27,566 bases of DNA from JACDDK01 sp038198445 (GCA_038198445.1 JBBPZZ010000104.1:1-27566); one strand, 5' to 3'. Counted from the first letter of the stretch, positions 8,437 through 16,514 are shown. The notes: generated by a model not told the origin, from the sequence alone. Made by a program: numbers and translations.

Positions 8437-9251
8437 TGCCGGAGCTTCCCGAGACAACCGTAATCTCCCAGGACGTGGCCGCCCTCGCCGGAGGGCGCGA
8501 GGTACTGCGGGCGGCGGTCTTCCGGCCGGACGTCACGAACGTCGAACCGGAGGAGTTCCCGCGGCGGCTGGTGGGGAAAAGGCTCCAGGGAACGGGGCGG
8601 CGCGGCAAGATCATCCTTCTCGACTTCGGGGAGGTGGTGGGCGTCGTGCATCTGGTCATCTCCGGGCGCGTGCTTCGTCTGCCGGGGTGGCAAGAACCTG
8701 ATCGGATGAACACTGCGGTGCTGGAGTTCGAGGGTGGTGTGGTGTTGGCTTTCACGCGGCTCTGGATCGGATATTTCGATCTTTACGAGCCGGGAGAGGA
8801 AGAAAAGCATCCCCTGATCTCCCGCCTCGGCCCCGACCCGTTTTCGGAAGATTTTACCGTGGAGTACCTGACGGAAGCCTTCCGCCGCAAGGCGAGCATG
8901 AAGGGTCTTTTGCTCGACCAGTCCGTCGTCGCGGGTCTCGGCAACATCTACGTGGACGAGGTGCTCTTCGCCGCCGGAGTCCATCCCACGCGCAAGGCCA
9001 ATACTCTGAGCCGCGAGGAGGTCCAGAAGATCCACACCGCTACCCGAGACATCCTGCGCCGCGCCATCGAGCTTCGGGGAACTACCTTCGACTCCTACCA
9101 CGACGCCTTCGGCGAGACCGGCAAGTTCCAGCACCAACTCAAGGTCTTCACCCGCGCTGGCGAGCCCTGTGTGGTGTGCGGGACGGAGATCGTGAAGTCC
9201 CGCGTCGCCGGGCGCGGCACGCACGTCTGCCCGGTCTGCCAGCCGCTATAG
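8436..9251 (+). CDS. mutM: Fpg/MutM-family DNA glycosylase
   Basis: This is a formamidopyrimidine-DNA glycosylase/AP lyase family protein for base-excision repair of oxidised purines (271 residues). After removal of the initiator residue, P2 would be the catalytic amine and E3 its partner (PELPETTV). K58 in GRRGKII is the beta-hairpin lysine, and DQSVVAGLGNIYVDEVLF is the helix-two-turn-helix. The C-terminus is a CxxC...CxxC zinc finger containing GRGTHVCPVC. The void-filling regions are divergent: HLVISG instead of HLGMSG, and RLWIGY where RRFG is usual. Lesion preference may therefore differ from E. coli MutM. The GTG start overlaps the upstream stop by one base. The frame is open upstream into the HAD gene, but the PELPE N-terminus fixes the start. 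Confidence 0.92.
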   Translation: MPELPETTVISQDVAALAGGREVLRAAVFRPDVTNVEPEEFPRRLVGKRLQGTGRRGKIILLDFGEVVGVVHLVISGRVLRLPGWQEPDRMNTAVLEFEGGVVLAFTRLWIGYFDLYEPGEEEKHPLISRLGPDPFSEDFTVEYLTEAFRRKASMKGLLLDQSVVAGLGNIYVDEVLFAAGVHPTRKANTLSREEVQKIHTATRDILRRAIELRGTTFDSYHDAFGETGKFQHQLKVFTRAGEPCVVCGTEIVKSRVAGRGTHVCPVCQPL

Positions 9252-9363
9252 CGGATAGATCACGCCACCCTCGTAACGTTTTCTGGAGCTACACACCTCG
9301 AAAGGTTCGGCGTTGCTATTGGAGCAGCGCTCTTCGCCGTGGAATCCGTCGCCGAAGCGACCC

Positions 9364-9975
9364 TTAGCCGCCGGACTTACCCGCTTTGTCTTTCGGTGTT
9401 TTGGAGGCGGGGCCAAGCACTTTCGGGTTCTTGTTTGCCAGGTCCCGGGCTTTACCGTAGGCGTCCTCGGCCTTCTTATAGCCGTCGCTGACCTCGGAGA
9501 GTATGTTTAGAGCATCCTTACGCTGGTCTTTCAGGGCGGGATCCTTCTCCAGGATGCCGTAGAATTGGATCTCTTTGGCTTCGGCGGAGATCTGGGCGTC
9601 CATCGCGTCGGAGAGTAGGCTAGCGTATTTCTTGACGGTAGAGTCGACATCGAGGTCCTTCACGCCGTCCAGAGAATCCTTGGCGTCTTGCAGGTTCCCA
9701 CGCGCCTGCTGAAGAGTTTTTTTGGCCTGGGTAATGTCCTTTTTCTCCTTCGAGGGATCGTCGCCCGACTCGACCTTTTTCTTTACGTCAGCGTAGGTGT
9801 TCCGGGCCTTCTGGAAGAGCTTGTTGTGCTTGGATATGGAGTCGTTCGCCTCCGCGACGGCATCGTTGGCGTTCTCGCGAGGGTCGCCTTTGAGGCTTGA
9901 GCATCCGGCCAGCAACAGGAATGCTGAGAGCATTATTACAACGGTTAGCGCATAACGGTTTATCATGTGTGACAT
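9364..9975 (-). CDS. small coiled-coil lipoprotein, unknown function
   Basis: The 203-residue product begins with a short basic segment, a hydrophobic stretch (about residues 9-22) and the lipobox LLAGC, with the lipidated cysteine at C25. It should therefore be an exported lipoprotein anchored to the outer face of the membrane. The mature part is rich in Lys, Asp, Ala and Gln, with heptad-like helices (for example KKTLQQARGNLQDAKDSL), suggesting an extended helical bundle or coiled coil. The C-terminus is Lys/Pro/Gly rich. ATG 9975 is used; ATG 9966 is also possible, and neither has a clear ribosome site. I do not recognise a family. It stands alone on its strand next to two other uncharacterised small genes. 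Confidence 0.75.
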   Translation of the reverse strand: MSHMINRYALTVVIMLSAFLLLAGCSSLKGDPRENANDAVAEANDSISKHNKLFQKARNTYADVKKKVESGDDPSKEKKDITQAKKTLQQARGNLQDAKDSLDGVKDLDVDSTVKKYASLLSDAMDAQISAEAKEIQFYGILEKDPALKDQRKDALNILSEVSDGYKKAEDAYGKARDLANKNPKVLGPASKTPKDKAGKSGG

Positions 9976-10399
9976 GAGTGAAGGAAGTTTACCGCCTTTC
10001 AGGTCGATCTGGCCGCGGTTCTCTCCGGGGGGATTGCTTAAGCGACCGTTTGGGAGACTCGCCAGGCGACTGCGGACCTGCGGAGAAGAAGATGTCGCGC
10101 CGAACCCTGGACTTCGTGCCCGCGCCGCCGAAGCTATCCAACTTCACACCGAAACGCACGCCGCGCTCTTCGAGAGGGCGGCGCGTCTGCGGGAGAAGGC
10201 CGAAAGGCTGGAAAGCCTCGGCACGCCGAGCGAGAGTGCCGTCAACCGCGCCGAGCGCGCGGAGAGGGAGGCGGAGCTTGGTCTCTCCGAACTCCGCGGC
10301 GCGTTCGTAGCGTCCAATGGTGAGGAAGGACGGAGAGCTTTCGACTCGGAGGTCGAAAACCGCTATCCGAGTCTCAGGGTTCCGAACGCTAGTCCCTGA
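9974..10399 (+). CDS. hypothetical small helical protein
   Basis: This is a possible protein of about 141 residues with a basic N-terminal third (many Arg, Pro, Gly) and a helical, coiled-coil-like C-terminal half rich in Ala, Glu and Arg (for example ERAARLREKAERLESL). Codon third positions in the second half are mostly G or C, which favours coding. Against it, the start (ATG 9974 or 9965) overlaps the start of the divergent lipoprotein gene, leaving no room for a promoter or ribosome site. An opposite-strand frame at 9989-10426 is open but reads as a low-complexity Arg/Pro sequence. I do not recognise a family, and the true start may lie further downstream. Confidence 0.4.
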   Translation: MSEGSLPPFRSIWPRFSPGGLLKRPFGRLARRLRTCGEEDVAPNPGLRARAAEAIQLHTETHAALFERAARLREKAERLESLGTPSESAVNRAERAEREAELGLSELRGAFVASNGEEGRRAFDSEVENRYPSLRVPNASP

Positions 10400-10431
10400 C
10401 GCCCGCTCCGTTCCTCCCGCGCGCACCTTGT

Positions 10432-10887
10432 CTAATCGTTTGAGCCCAGAGATCCGGCGGCCTCTTTAGCCAGTCTGCGCGCCTCGGGCCCGGTCTTCGG
10501 GTTGAGGAACAGGAAGCCCACGGCCGCCGCGAGGATCAACAACAGCAGCTTGCCCGAGCCGCCGCCATCCTTGACTTTCTGCCCCCGTACCCGCTTGCCG
10601 CCTTCTTGCGCGGCGCCGGCCGCGGCCTCGATGCGGGAGCGAAGCCTGTCGTCGTCCCAAAGTTTGCCGAGCACTTCTTTCGGACCCTCGTCCGAGACGT
10701 CGTCCAGGATCTCACGGGTCGCCTCGATGAAGTCGCGGATGTTGTCCCGGAGGTCGTCATCGTAGAGTAAACGCTCGGCTATGGGCCTGGCTCCCGCGAG
10801 GAAGCCGGCTATGGCCGCGGTTGGGATGAATGATGTCGCCTCGGCTTGCTCTTTTAGCTTCTCCGCCCGGCTTTTTCTGCCAAACAC
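10432..10887 (-). CDS. hypothetical single-helix membrane protein
   Basis: This 151-residue protein starts with a basic, charged segment (GRKSRAEKLKEQ). Next come a mildly hydrophobic stretch (AAIAGFLAGA) and an acidic helical region with repeated Asp and Arg (YDDDLRDNIRDFIEATREIL). A hydrophobic helix (LLLLILAAAVGFLFL, about residues 114-128) and a short charged tail follow. It is probably membrane-anchored with most of its mass on one side. The start is GTG 10887, supported by a GAGAGGAAGG ribosome site on the minus strand. It lies 67 bp downstream of ileS on the same strand and could be read through from it, as I see no terminator between them. I do not recognise the function. Confidence 0.7.
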   Translation of the reverse strand: MFGRKSRAEKLKEQAEATSFIPTAAIAGFLAGARPIAERLLYDDDLRDNIRDFIEATREILDDVSDEGPKEVLGKLWDDDRLRSRIEAAAGAAQEGGKRVRGQKVKDGGGSGKLLLLILAAAVGFLFLNPKTGPEARRLAKEAAGSLGSND

Positions 10888-10954
10888 CTTTGTACCTTCC
10901 TCTCTCCGCTTTCTCGACTTTCGTGCGCTATATCATACCCGTTTTGCGTGTCCT

Positions 10955-13900
10955 CTATACGGTCTCGTCCGTCCCGAGCGGCTGTATCCTTATCCTCAAC
11001 TCCTCGCCATCGACCTTCAAGCCCTCGGAATCGCTCTCGGAGACACCGTCGAGGCCGAGGTTCTTCGCCAGCACCTCGTTCTTGAAGTAGCCGCCCCAGC
11101 GTCCTCCGAGCAACTCCGCCACCCGCTCGCTGCCCGACAGGCTTACGGAGACGTTTTCCTCTATCTCGAAGCCCTTATCCCGGCGCAGGTTCTGCACCTT
11201 GTGGACTAGCTCCCGAACCAGGCCCTCGTCGATCAGGGCCGGATCCAACGCCGTCCGTAACGCGACAGAGAGGTCCTGCTCCCGCTCCAGCGCGTACCCG
11301 GCTCTCTCCGTCGGCTCTACGAGCACCTCGTCGGAAGATAGGGTAACGTCCTGACCGTCCACGCTTACCGAGATGTCGTCCCCGGCGGCGGCGCGGGCGC
11401 CGACTTCCACGGAAGCCTCGGCGAGCGCCGCCCGGATGCCGGGGACGAGTTTGCCGTACTTCGGGCCGACGACGCCGAGGTCCGGCTTGAGCTCGTAAGC
11501 CACCACGTCCTCCGCCTCGCCAAAGCGTAGTTCTTTAACGTTCAACTCGTCGAGCACGATCTCCTGAAGGCTCTCCACGCCGTCGCGGAAGTCCTGGCTT
11601 CCGTCGCCCGAGGTTTCGCCGACAACCACGACCTCGCGCAGCGGCTGGCGAGTCTTTATGGCGGCGGAGTTGCGGGCGGCCCGGCCAAGGGCGACGACGC
11701 GCCGCGCCGCCGACATCCGCTCCGAGAGGCTCTCGTCGATCAAAGCCTCGTCAACCACCGGCCACTCCGCCAGATGCACGCTCTCCGGAGCTTCGTTATC
11801 TGCGTTCACCACGAGGTTCCGGTACAGCGACTCGGCGACGAATGGGGTGAAGGGCGCGGTGAGCTTGGCGAGCGTGACCAGGCATTCGTACAGGGTCGAG
11901 TGGGCCGCTTTCTTATCCACGTCGTCCTCGCCCTTCCAGAACCGACGGCGGCTGCGGCGGACGTACCAGTTAGAAAGCTCGTCAACGAACTCTCCAATGG
12001 CCCGTCCAGCCGCCGTGATGTCGTAGGCGTCGAGCCGCTCCGTAACCGTCCGAACCGTGAGTTGAAGCTCGGAGAGCGCCCACCGGTCCATGAGGCTGCG
12101 CTGCTCGGGCGCGACGTAGTCTTTATCCGGGCCGAAGCCGTCTATGCGGGCGTAGGTCACGAAGAAGGAGTAAGTGTTCCAGAGGGTGAGGAGGTACTTG
12201 CGGACTGACTCGTCTACCTGATCTTCTGAAAAGCGTCGCGTGTTGCCGGGGCTCGTCGCGGTGTAGAGTGTCCACCGGAGTGCGTCGGCTCCCTGCTTTC
12301 CGAAGATCTCCCACGGGTCGATGACGTTGCCCAGGGACTTACTCATTTTCTTGCCCTGCGCGTCTAGGATGTGTCCGAGGACCAGGCACGTCCTGAAGGA
12401 ACTCTTGCCGAAGAGCATTGTGGATACGGCGAGCAGCGAGTAGAACCAGCCTCGCGTCTGGTCCACGGCCTCGCAGATGTAGTCCGCCGGGAACTGCCGC
12501 TCGAACTGCTCCGCGCCCTCGGCCCCGCTGTGCGGATAGGCCCACTGGGCGAACGGCATGCTCCCCGAGTCGAACCACACGTCCAGCACCTCCGGGACGC
12601 GGGTAGCCTCCTCGCCGGTCTCGGGATGCTTTATGCGGACCTCGTCTATGTAGGGGCGGTGCAGGTCGTCCGGGACGGGGCCTATCGCCAACTCCCGCAG
12701 CTCTTCCGCGCTGCCGACCACGACCGTCGCACCGGAGGCGGTTCGCCAGATCGGTAACGGCGTTCCCCAGTAGCGCTCGCGGCTGAGAGCCCAATCTATG
12801 TTGTTCCTAAGCCAGTCGCCGAAGCGGCCCCACTTTATGTGGTCCGGGACCCAGTTGATCTCTTCGTTCTCCCGGAGCAGGTCGTCGAGCACCGCCGCGG
12901 TCCGGGCGTACCAGGCTCTCTTGGCGTAGTACAGCAGCGGCGAACCGCACCGCCAGCAGTGCGGGTAAGCGTGCTCGTAGTCATCCGCCCGGAAGAGTAA
13001 GCCGTTCTTCCGCAACTCTTCGACCAGACCAGGGTCCGCGTCCTTGACGAACTGCCCGGCGAACTGCCCGACCCGCTCGTCGAACGTGCCGTCGGGCTTG
13101 ACGGGATGTATCGTCGGCAGCCCGTAGCGCCGTCCGACGCGCGCGTCGTCCTCACCGTAGGCCGGCGCGGTGTGGACGACGCCGGTCCCCTCGGTGGTCG
13201 TCACGTACTCACCGAGCACGACGGTCCACAGGTTCTCCGAGGTCTCGACGGGAACGTAGTCGAACGGCCGGCGGTACTTCTTGCCTTCCAGGTCGCGGCC
13301 CTTCGTTTTCGCGACTACGTGATGTTCGCCTTCGCCGAGCACCTTGTCTAGCAGGTCGGTGGCGATCACCAGCCGCTCGCCGTCTACTTCGACGTTCGCG
13401 TACTCTACATCCGGATGGACGGCGACGGCGGCGTTGGAGATCAGAGTCCAGGGCGTCGTGGTCCAGATAAGTAGGCTCGTGTCTTCTTCGTCCACCAGCG
13501 GGAGCCTGACGTAGACGCTCGGGTCCACGACGGGGTCCGGGTACTGCTGGTAGCCGAGGGCCACTTCGGCGGCGGAGAGGGAGGTCTGGTCGCGCGGACA
13601 GTGCGCGCTGATTTTGTAGCCTTCGTAGAGGAGGTCCTTCTCATGAAGCGTCTTGAGAGCCCACCATACGCTCTGGATGTAGGAGTTATCGAGGGTCTTG
13701 TACGGGTCGTCCATGTCCACCCAGAAACCGAGGCGCTCGCTCATCTTCTGCCAGTCCTCGACGTAGCGGAAGACTGACTCGCGGCAGAGTTTGTTGAACT
13801 CCTCGACGCCGTAACGCTCGATGTCGTCCTTGCCGTTGAGACCGAGCTCCTTCTCGACTTGAAGCTCCACGGGGAGACCGTGGGTGTCCCAGCCGCCTTT

Positions 13901-14146
13901 GCGTTCGACGCGGTAACCCTGCATGGTCTTGTAGCGAGGGATCAAATCCTTAAAAGCCCTCGCCAGGGCGTGATGGAAACCTGGCCTCCCGTTCGCTGTT
14001 GGCGGACCTTCGTAGAAGACGAAAGGTTTATCTTTCGGACGATCCTGCACCGACTTCTCGAACGTCCGCTCCTTTTGCCACAGGCCCAGTATTTCTTCTT
14101 CCAGCTTCGGGAACTCTACCTGCGACCGCACCTTTTCGAACGACAT
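10955..14146 (-). CDS. ileS: isoleucyl-tRNA synthetase, eukaryote-like type (IleRS2)
   Basis: IleRS charges tRNA(Ile) with isoleucine in the cytoplasm. The 1063-residue product is a class I synthetase. The first signature is PPTANGRPGFHH, so the usual HIGH is GFHH (56-59); the second is KMSKS at 600-604. The CP1 editing domain contains TTTPWTL, and a Zn/Cys region HCWRC follows. The length and the PPTANGxPG form match the eukaryote-like IleRS2 class, which is generally insensitive to mupirocin, rather than the classic bacterial type. The start is ATG 14146 with GAGGAGAG upstream. Expression is controlled by the T-box leader described separately. I see no second ileS in the window, so this may be the housekeeping enzyme. 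Confidence 0.96.
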   Translation of the reverse strand: MSFEKVRSQVEFPKLEEEILGLWQKERTFEKSVQDRPKDKPFVFYEGPPTANGRPGFHHALARAFKDLIPRYKTMQGYRVERKGGWDTHGLPVELQVEKELGLNGKDDIERYGVEEFNKLCRESVFRYVEDWQKMSERLGFWVDMDDPYKTLDNSYIQSVWWALKTLHEKDLLYEGYKISAHCPRDQTSLSAAEVALGYQQYPDPVVDPSVYVRLPLVDEEDTSLLIWTTTPWTLISNAAVAVHPDVEYANVEVDGERLVIATDLLDKVLGEGEHHVVAKTKGRDLEGKKYRRPFDYVPVETSENLWTVVLGEYVTTTEGTGVVHTAPAYGEDDARVGRRYGLPTIHPVKPDGTFDERVGQFAGQFVKDADPGLVEELRKNGLLFRADDYEHAYPHCWRCGSPLLYYAKRAWYARTAAVLDDLLRENEEINWVPDHIKWGRFGDWLRNNIDWALSRERYWGTPLPIWRTASGATVVVGSAEELRELAIGPVPDDLHRPYIDEVRIKHPETGEEATRVPEVLDVWFDSGSMPFAQWAYPHSGAEGAEQFERQFPADYICEAVDQTRGWFYSLLAVSTMLFGKSSFRTCLVLGHILDAQGKKMSKSLGNVIDPWEIFGKQGADALRWTLYTATSPGNTRRFSEDQVDESVRKYLLTLWNTYSFFVTYARIDGFGPDKDYVAPEQRSLMDRWALSELQLTVRTVTERLDAYDITAAGRAIGEFVDELSNWYVRRSRRRFWKGEDDVDKKAAHSTLYECLVTLAKLTAPFTPFVAESLYRNLVVNADNEAPESVHLAEWPVVDEALIDESLSERMSAARRVVALGRAARNSAAIKTRQPLREVVVVGETSGDGSQDFRDGVESLQEIVLDELNVKELRFGEAEDVVAYELKPDLGVVGPKYGKLVPGIRAALAEASVEVGARAAAGDDISVSVDGQDVTLSSDEVLVEPTERAGYALEREQDLSVALRTALDPALIDEGLVRELVHKVQNLRRDKGFEIEENVSVSLSGSERVAELLGGRWGGYFKNEVLAKNLGLDGVSESDSEGLKVDGEELRIRIQPLGTDETV

Positions 14147-14160
14147 GCTCTCTCCTCAAT

Positions 14161-14218
14161 ACAAAAGCTCCCGTCCCACGGACGGAGCGACACTTCACTC
14201 CACCATAGGGACGGGAGC
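14161..14218 (-). terminator. Rho-independent terminator of the ileS T-box
   Basis: On the minus strand, GCTCCCGTCCC (14218-14208) pairs perfectly over 11 bp with GGGACGGGAGC (14177-14167), followed at once by TTTTGT (14166-14161). The 30-base loop can form an inner stem (GGAGTGA with TCGCTCC). The 5' arm shares bases with the antiterminator. The gene's own ribosome site (GAGGAGAG) lies beyond the hairpin, so control is by transcription attenuation rather than by hiding the ribosome site. Confidence 0.9.
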
Positions 14219-14383
14219 CGGAAAAGCTCTCGCGGTACCACCCTATTTGTCCGGCGCTCCCGGACCTCTCATGCGCCGCGGCCCTCGCCGGGGCTTCCGC
14301 TGTAACGGGCTTACCCGGCCGGTCCTAATAACGCCTGGACCAGCTATCGCTGGCGCTTCGCTTTCGGCCGGCGGCTCGGGGAG

Positions 14384-14386
14384 GAT
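14384..14386 (-). promoter_or_regulatory. T-box specifier codon AUC (Ile)
   Basis: In the minus-strand leader, ATC lies in a purine-rich loop (AGAAG-ATC-CTCCCC) between the two sides of Stem I, the usual place for the specifier. AUC is an isoleucine codon and agrees with the downstream gene. Confidence 0.75.
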
Positions 14387-14483
14387 CTTCTGGCCGCGTC
14401 CCGCGCCGGGCTTCACACCATCCCCGGCTCGCTCTGACGGGAATCCGCGACCGTACTCGTTCCCTTCATCGCCTTCAAAGAGC

Positions 14484-14512
14484 TTTGTAGCCCGGAAAGA
14501 CGAGCCTGTCAA
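14484..14512 (-). promoter_or_regulatory. sigma-70-type promoter of ileS
   Basis: The minus strand has a perfect -35 TTGACA (14512-14507), a 17-bp spacer and a -10 TACAAA (14489-14484). Transcription would start near 14477, just before the T-box Stem I. The position and spacing make this a convincing housekeeping promoter. Confidence 0.85.
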
Positions 14513-14660
14513 GCGAGGAGGCTATCGAGATGATCCGGGAACCCACCAAGATCGTAACCGTAACGTAAGACTCGTGTAAGGATTTAGTGGCAAACTCTAT
14601 CTGCAGTGATTCAAATGCCCGAGAATAGAATTAGTGATCAGATGGTACGGGAGAGCGGTT

Positions 14661-16334
14661 GTGAGCAATAGGTTTAGAGCGGGAATCGCAGGAGCCTCCG
14701 GGGCCGTGGTGGCGTTTGGCCTGGCGGAGTTGGTTCACGGACTCTACGATCCCGTCCCCTCTGTGTTCGTGTCTCTGGCGCAGGGCTTTGTGGAGTTGAC
14801 ACCGGGCGGGTTCGCGACGAAGGCCATAGAGACGCTCGGTACGGCGGACATTCCCATCCTGGTTACTTCTCTGGTGATCGGCGCGCTGATAGTGGCCGGA
14901 CTTCTGGGTATCTTGAGCCTTAGACGCCCGTTCGCCGCGCTCGCCGTAGTGGGCGTCCTGGCGGCGGTCGCTATCGTGGCCGCGTTCGCGCAGCCGTTCG
15001 TGGCCCAGGTTGCTACGGTCGTCACCGTGGTAGCGGCGTTGGCCGCGGGCTGCATAGTTGCCCGCGCTTTGTTGTCCACCGCCGGACTCACCGCCGCTGG
15101 CGCGGCCCCAAAAGGCGGTTCCACTACGCCTCCCGAAGAGCATCACTCTCCGGCCGTGAGATCCAGAGAGGCGCACTCCGAGGAGGGAATTGCGATCAAC
15201 CGCCGCAACTTCATCGTTCTGAGCGGCGGCGCGGCGGTGGCGGGACTGGCCGCCGCTGGCGTGGGGCGTGCGCTATCCGGAAAGGCGGCCCAAGAGGCGG
15301 CCGCCCCAAAGCGTCTGAAGTTCCCAACCAAGTCCGCATCCAACAAGAACGCCTCCGCGTCGGGAGATGCGAAGAAAGCCGCCACGCACGAGACCCTGCC
15401 GAAGCCGCCCGCCGATGCCTCCATAGACGTGCCTGGTATGCCGCCGCTCATCACCCCGGCCAAAGACTTCTACCTTATAGATACGGCGCTCTCCTCTCCC
15501 CGGATAGACGTCAATAAGTGGACGCTGAAGGTAAAAGGAGCGGTGGATAACCCGATAGAGCTTTCGTACAAAGACCTTCTCGACATGTCCACCCGCGAGG
15601 CGGACATCACGCTCTCCTGCGTCTCGAACAACGTCGGGGGCGGGCTGATCTCCAACGGACGCTGGACCGGCGTCTTGCTCTCCGACGTGCTCAAGGAAGC
15701 AGGTGTGAGCCAGGACAAATTAACCCGCGCCTCCGAACAACTCGTGGGCCGGAGCGTGGACGGCTGGACTTCGGGCTTCAAGACGAAGCTCGCCCTGGAC
15801 GGCCGCGAAGCCCTGGTCGCCTTCGGTCTGGACGGCTCCGAGCTTCCGATGAAGCATGGTTATCCGGTCCGGCTGGTCGTGCCGGGAATCTACGGGTACG
15901 TCTCGGCGACCAAGTGGCTCTCGGAGATAGAGCTCACGAACTGGGACTTCGACGCGTACTGGATCCAACGAACCTGGTCTAAAGAAGGCCCCATCAAGAC
16001 CGAGTCCCGTATCGACACCGTGAAGAACGGCGACAAATTCTCCGCCGGCAAAACCGTACATATCGGCGGCGTCGCCTGGGCTCCCCACCGCGGCATAAGC
16101 AAAGTCGAGGTCTCCACCGATAACGGCGAGACCTGGAACGAGGCGCGACTCGCCAAACAACTCGACGCGGATACCTGGCGCCAGTACGTCTACGACTGGA
16201 AAGCAAAGCCTGGCGATCATACCTTCCAGGTACGAGCCACCGACGGCGAAGGCAACACCCAGACGGACACGATAACCCGTCCGCACCCCGACGGCGCGAG
16301 CGGATACCATAGTATCAACGCCTCCGTTTCATGA
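14661..16334 (+). CDS. membrane-anchored sulfite-oxidase-family molybdopterin oxidoreductase
   Basis: This 557-residue protein has three parts. Residues 8-145 form about four membrane helices. Residues 178-205 hold a second hydrophobic segment preceded by INRRNFIVLSGG, which resembles a twin-arginine (Tat) signal. From about 255 onward is a sulfite-oxidase-type molybdopterin domain with the likely Mo-ligand C320 in TLSCVSNNVGGG. A C-terminal Mo-co dimerisation domain follows (IGGVAWAPHRGISKVEVSTD). The catalytic part probably lies outside the membrane. The physiological substrate is unknown; sulfite or sulfoxide reactions are family precedents. GTG 14661 is chosen for GGGAGAG 6-7 bases upstream; GTG 14634 would add nine residues. 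No electron-transfer partner gene is adjacent. Confidence 0.88.
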   Translation: MSNRFRAGIAGASGAVVAFGLAELVHGLYDPVPSVFVSLAQGFVELTPGGFATKAIETLGTADIPILVTSLVIGALIVAGLLGILSLRRPFAALAVVGVLAAVAIVAAFAQPFVAQVATVVTVVAALAAGCIVARALLSTAGLTAAGAAPKGGSTTPPEEHHSPAVRSREAHSEEGIAINRRNFIVLSGGAAVAGLAAAGVGRALSGKAAQEAAAPKRLKFPTKSASNKNASASGDAKKAATHETLPKPPADASIDVPGMPPLITPAKDFYLIDTALSSPRIDVNKWTLKVKGAVDNPIELSYKDLLDMSTREADITLSCVSNNVGGGLISNGRWTGVLLSDVLKEAGVSQDKLTRASEQLVGRSVDGWTSGFKTKLALDGREALVAFGLDGSELPMKHGYPVRLVVPGIYGYVSATKWLSEIELTNWDFDAYWIQRTWSKEGPIKTESRIDTVKNGDKFSAGKTVHIGGVAWAPHRGISKVEVSTDNGETWNEARLAKQLDADTWRQYVYDWKAKPGDHTFQVRATDGEGNTQTDTITRPHPDGASGYHSINASVS

Positions 16335-16378
16335 GCCAAACCTCTCGGAAAAGTGGACACAGCCTCTACCTGGATAAC

Positions 16379-16403
16379 CTTCAACCGGAACTTGAGGTTG
16401 AAG
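16379..16403. other. perfect 8-bp inverted repeat
   Basis: CTTCAACC (16379-16386) and GGTTGAAG (16396-16403) pair perfectly around a 9-base loop, 45 bases after the oxidoreductase stop codon. No T-run follows on either strand, so it is not a standard intrinsic terminator. It could protect an mRNA 3' end or bind a protein. Confidence 0.4.
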
Positions 16404-16448
16404 CCACAGATCGGCGAAAGCGTATCGGATGGGTGGAAAAAGCGGATT

Positions 16449-16514
16449 TGTAACCAAAGTGTTGCCGCTTTGTAACAGAACCGTAACGTTGCGACAAGCA
16501 CACTGTAACACGAT
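16449..16514. repeat. six-unit array in perfect 11-bp register (GTAAC core)
   Basis: Successive 11-bp units start at 16449, 16460, 16471, 16482, 16493 and 16504 with the hexamers TGTAAC, TGTTGC, TGTAAC, CGTAAC, GACAAG and TGTAAC. Four units have the exact GTAAC core and one is close; the fifth is degenerate. Read on the other strand the core is GTTAC(A/G). Direct repeats with an 11-bp period are the usual binding layout of OmpR/PhoB-family response regulators. The array ends ten bases upstream of TATATT (16520-16525), which could be a -10 box. The identity of the regulator is not visible. Confidence 0.5.

Larger units (their letters stand above)
14161..14477 (-). ncRNA. T-box leader of ileS
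   Basis: This is the untranslated leader of ileS that senses uncharged tRNA(Ile). Reading on the minus strand, the T-box sequence AGGGTGGTACCGCG is exact at 14244-14231. The TGGT within it pairs with an ACCA acceptor end, as expected for tRNA(Ile) with discriminator A. Upstream, Stem I begins with GGAACGAGTACGG. The specifier loop AGAAGATCCTCCCC has the Ile codon ATC at 14386-14384. A typical GCCCGTTA element follows. The antiterminator pairs ATAGGG (14246-14241) with CCCTAT (14210-14205). The last bases of that partner also belong to the terminator stem, so the two folds exclude each other. The stem assignments are by eye. Confidence 0.93.

Noticed and set aside
9306..9356. TTCGGCG / CGCCGAA pair between the glycosylase and lipoprotein genes as a terminator
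   Set aside because: It has a loop of almost 40 bases and no T-run on either strand.
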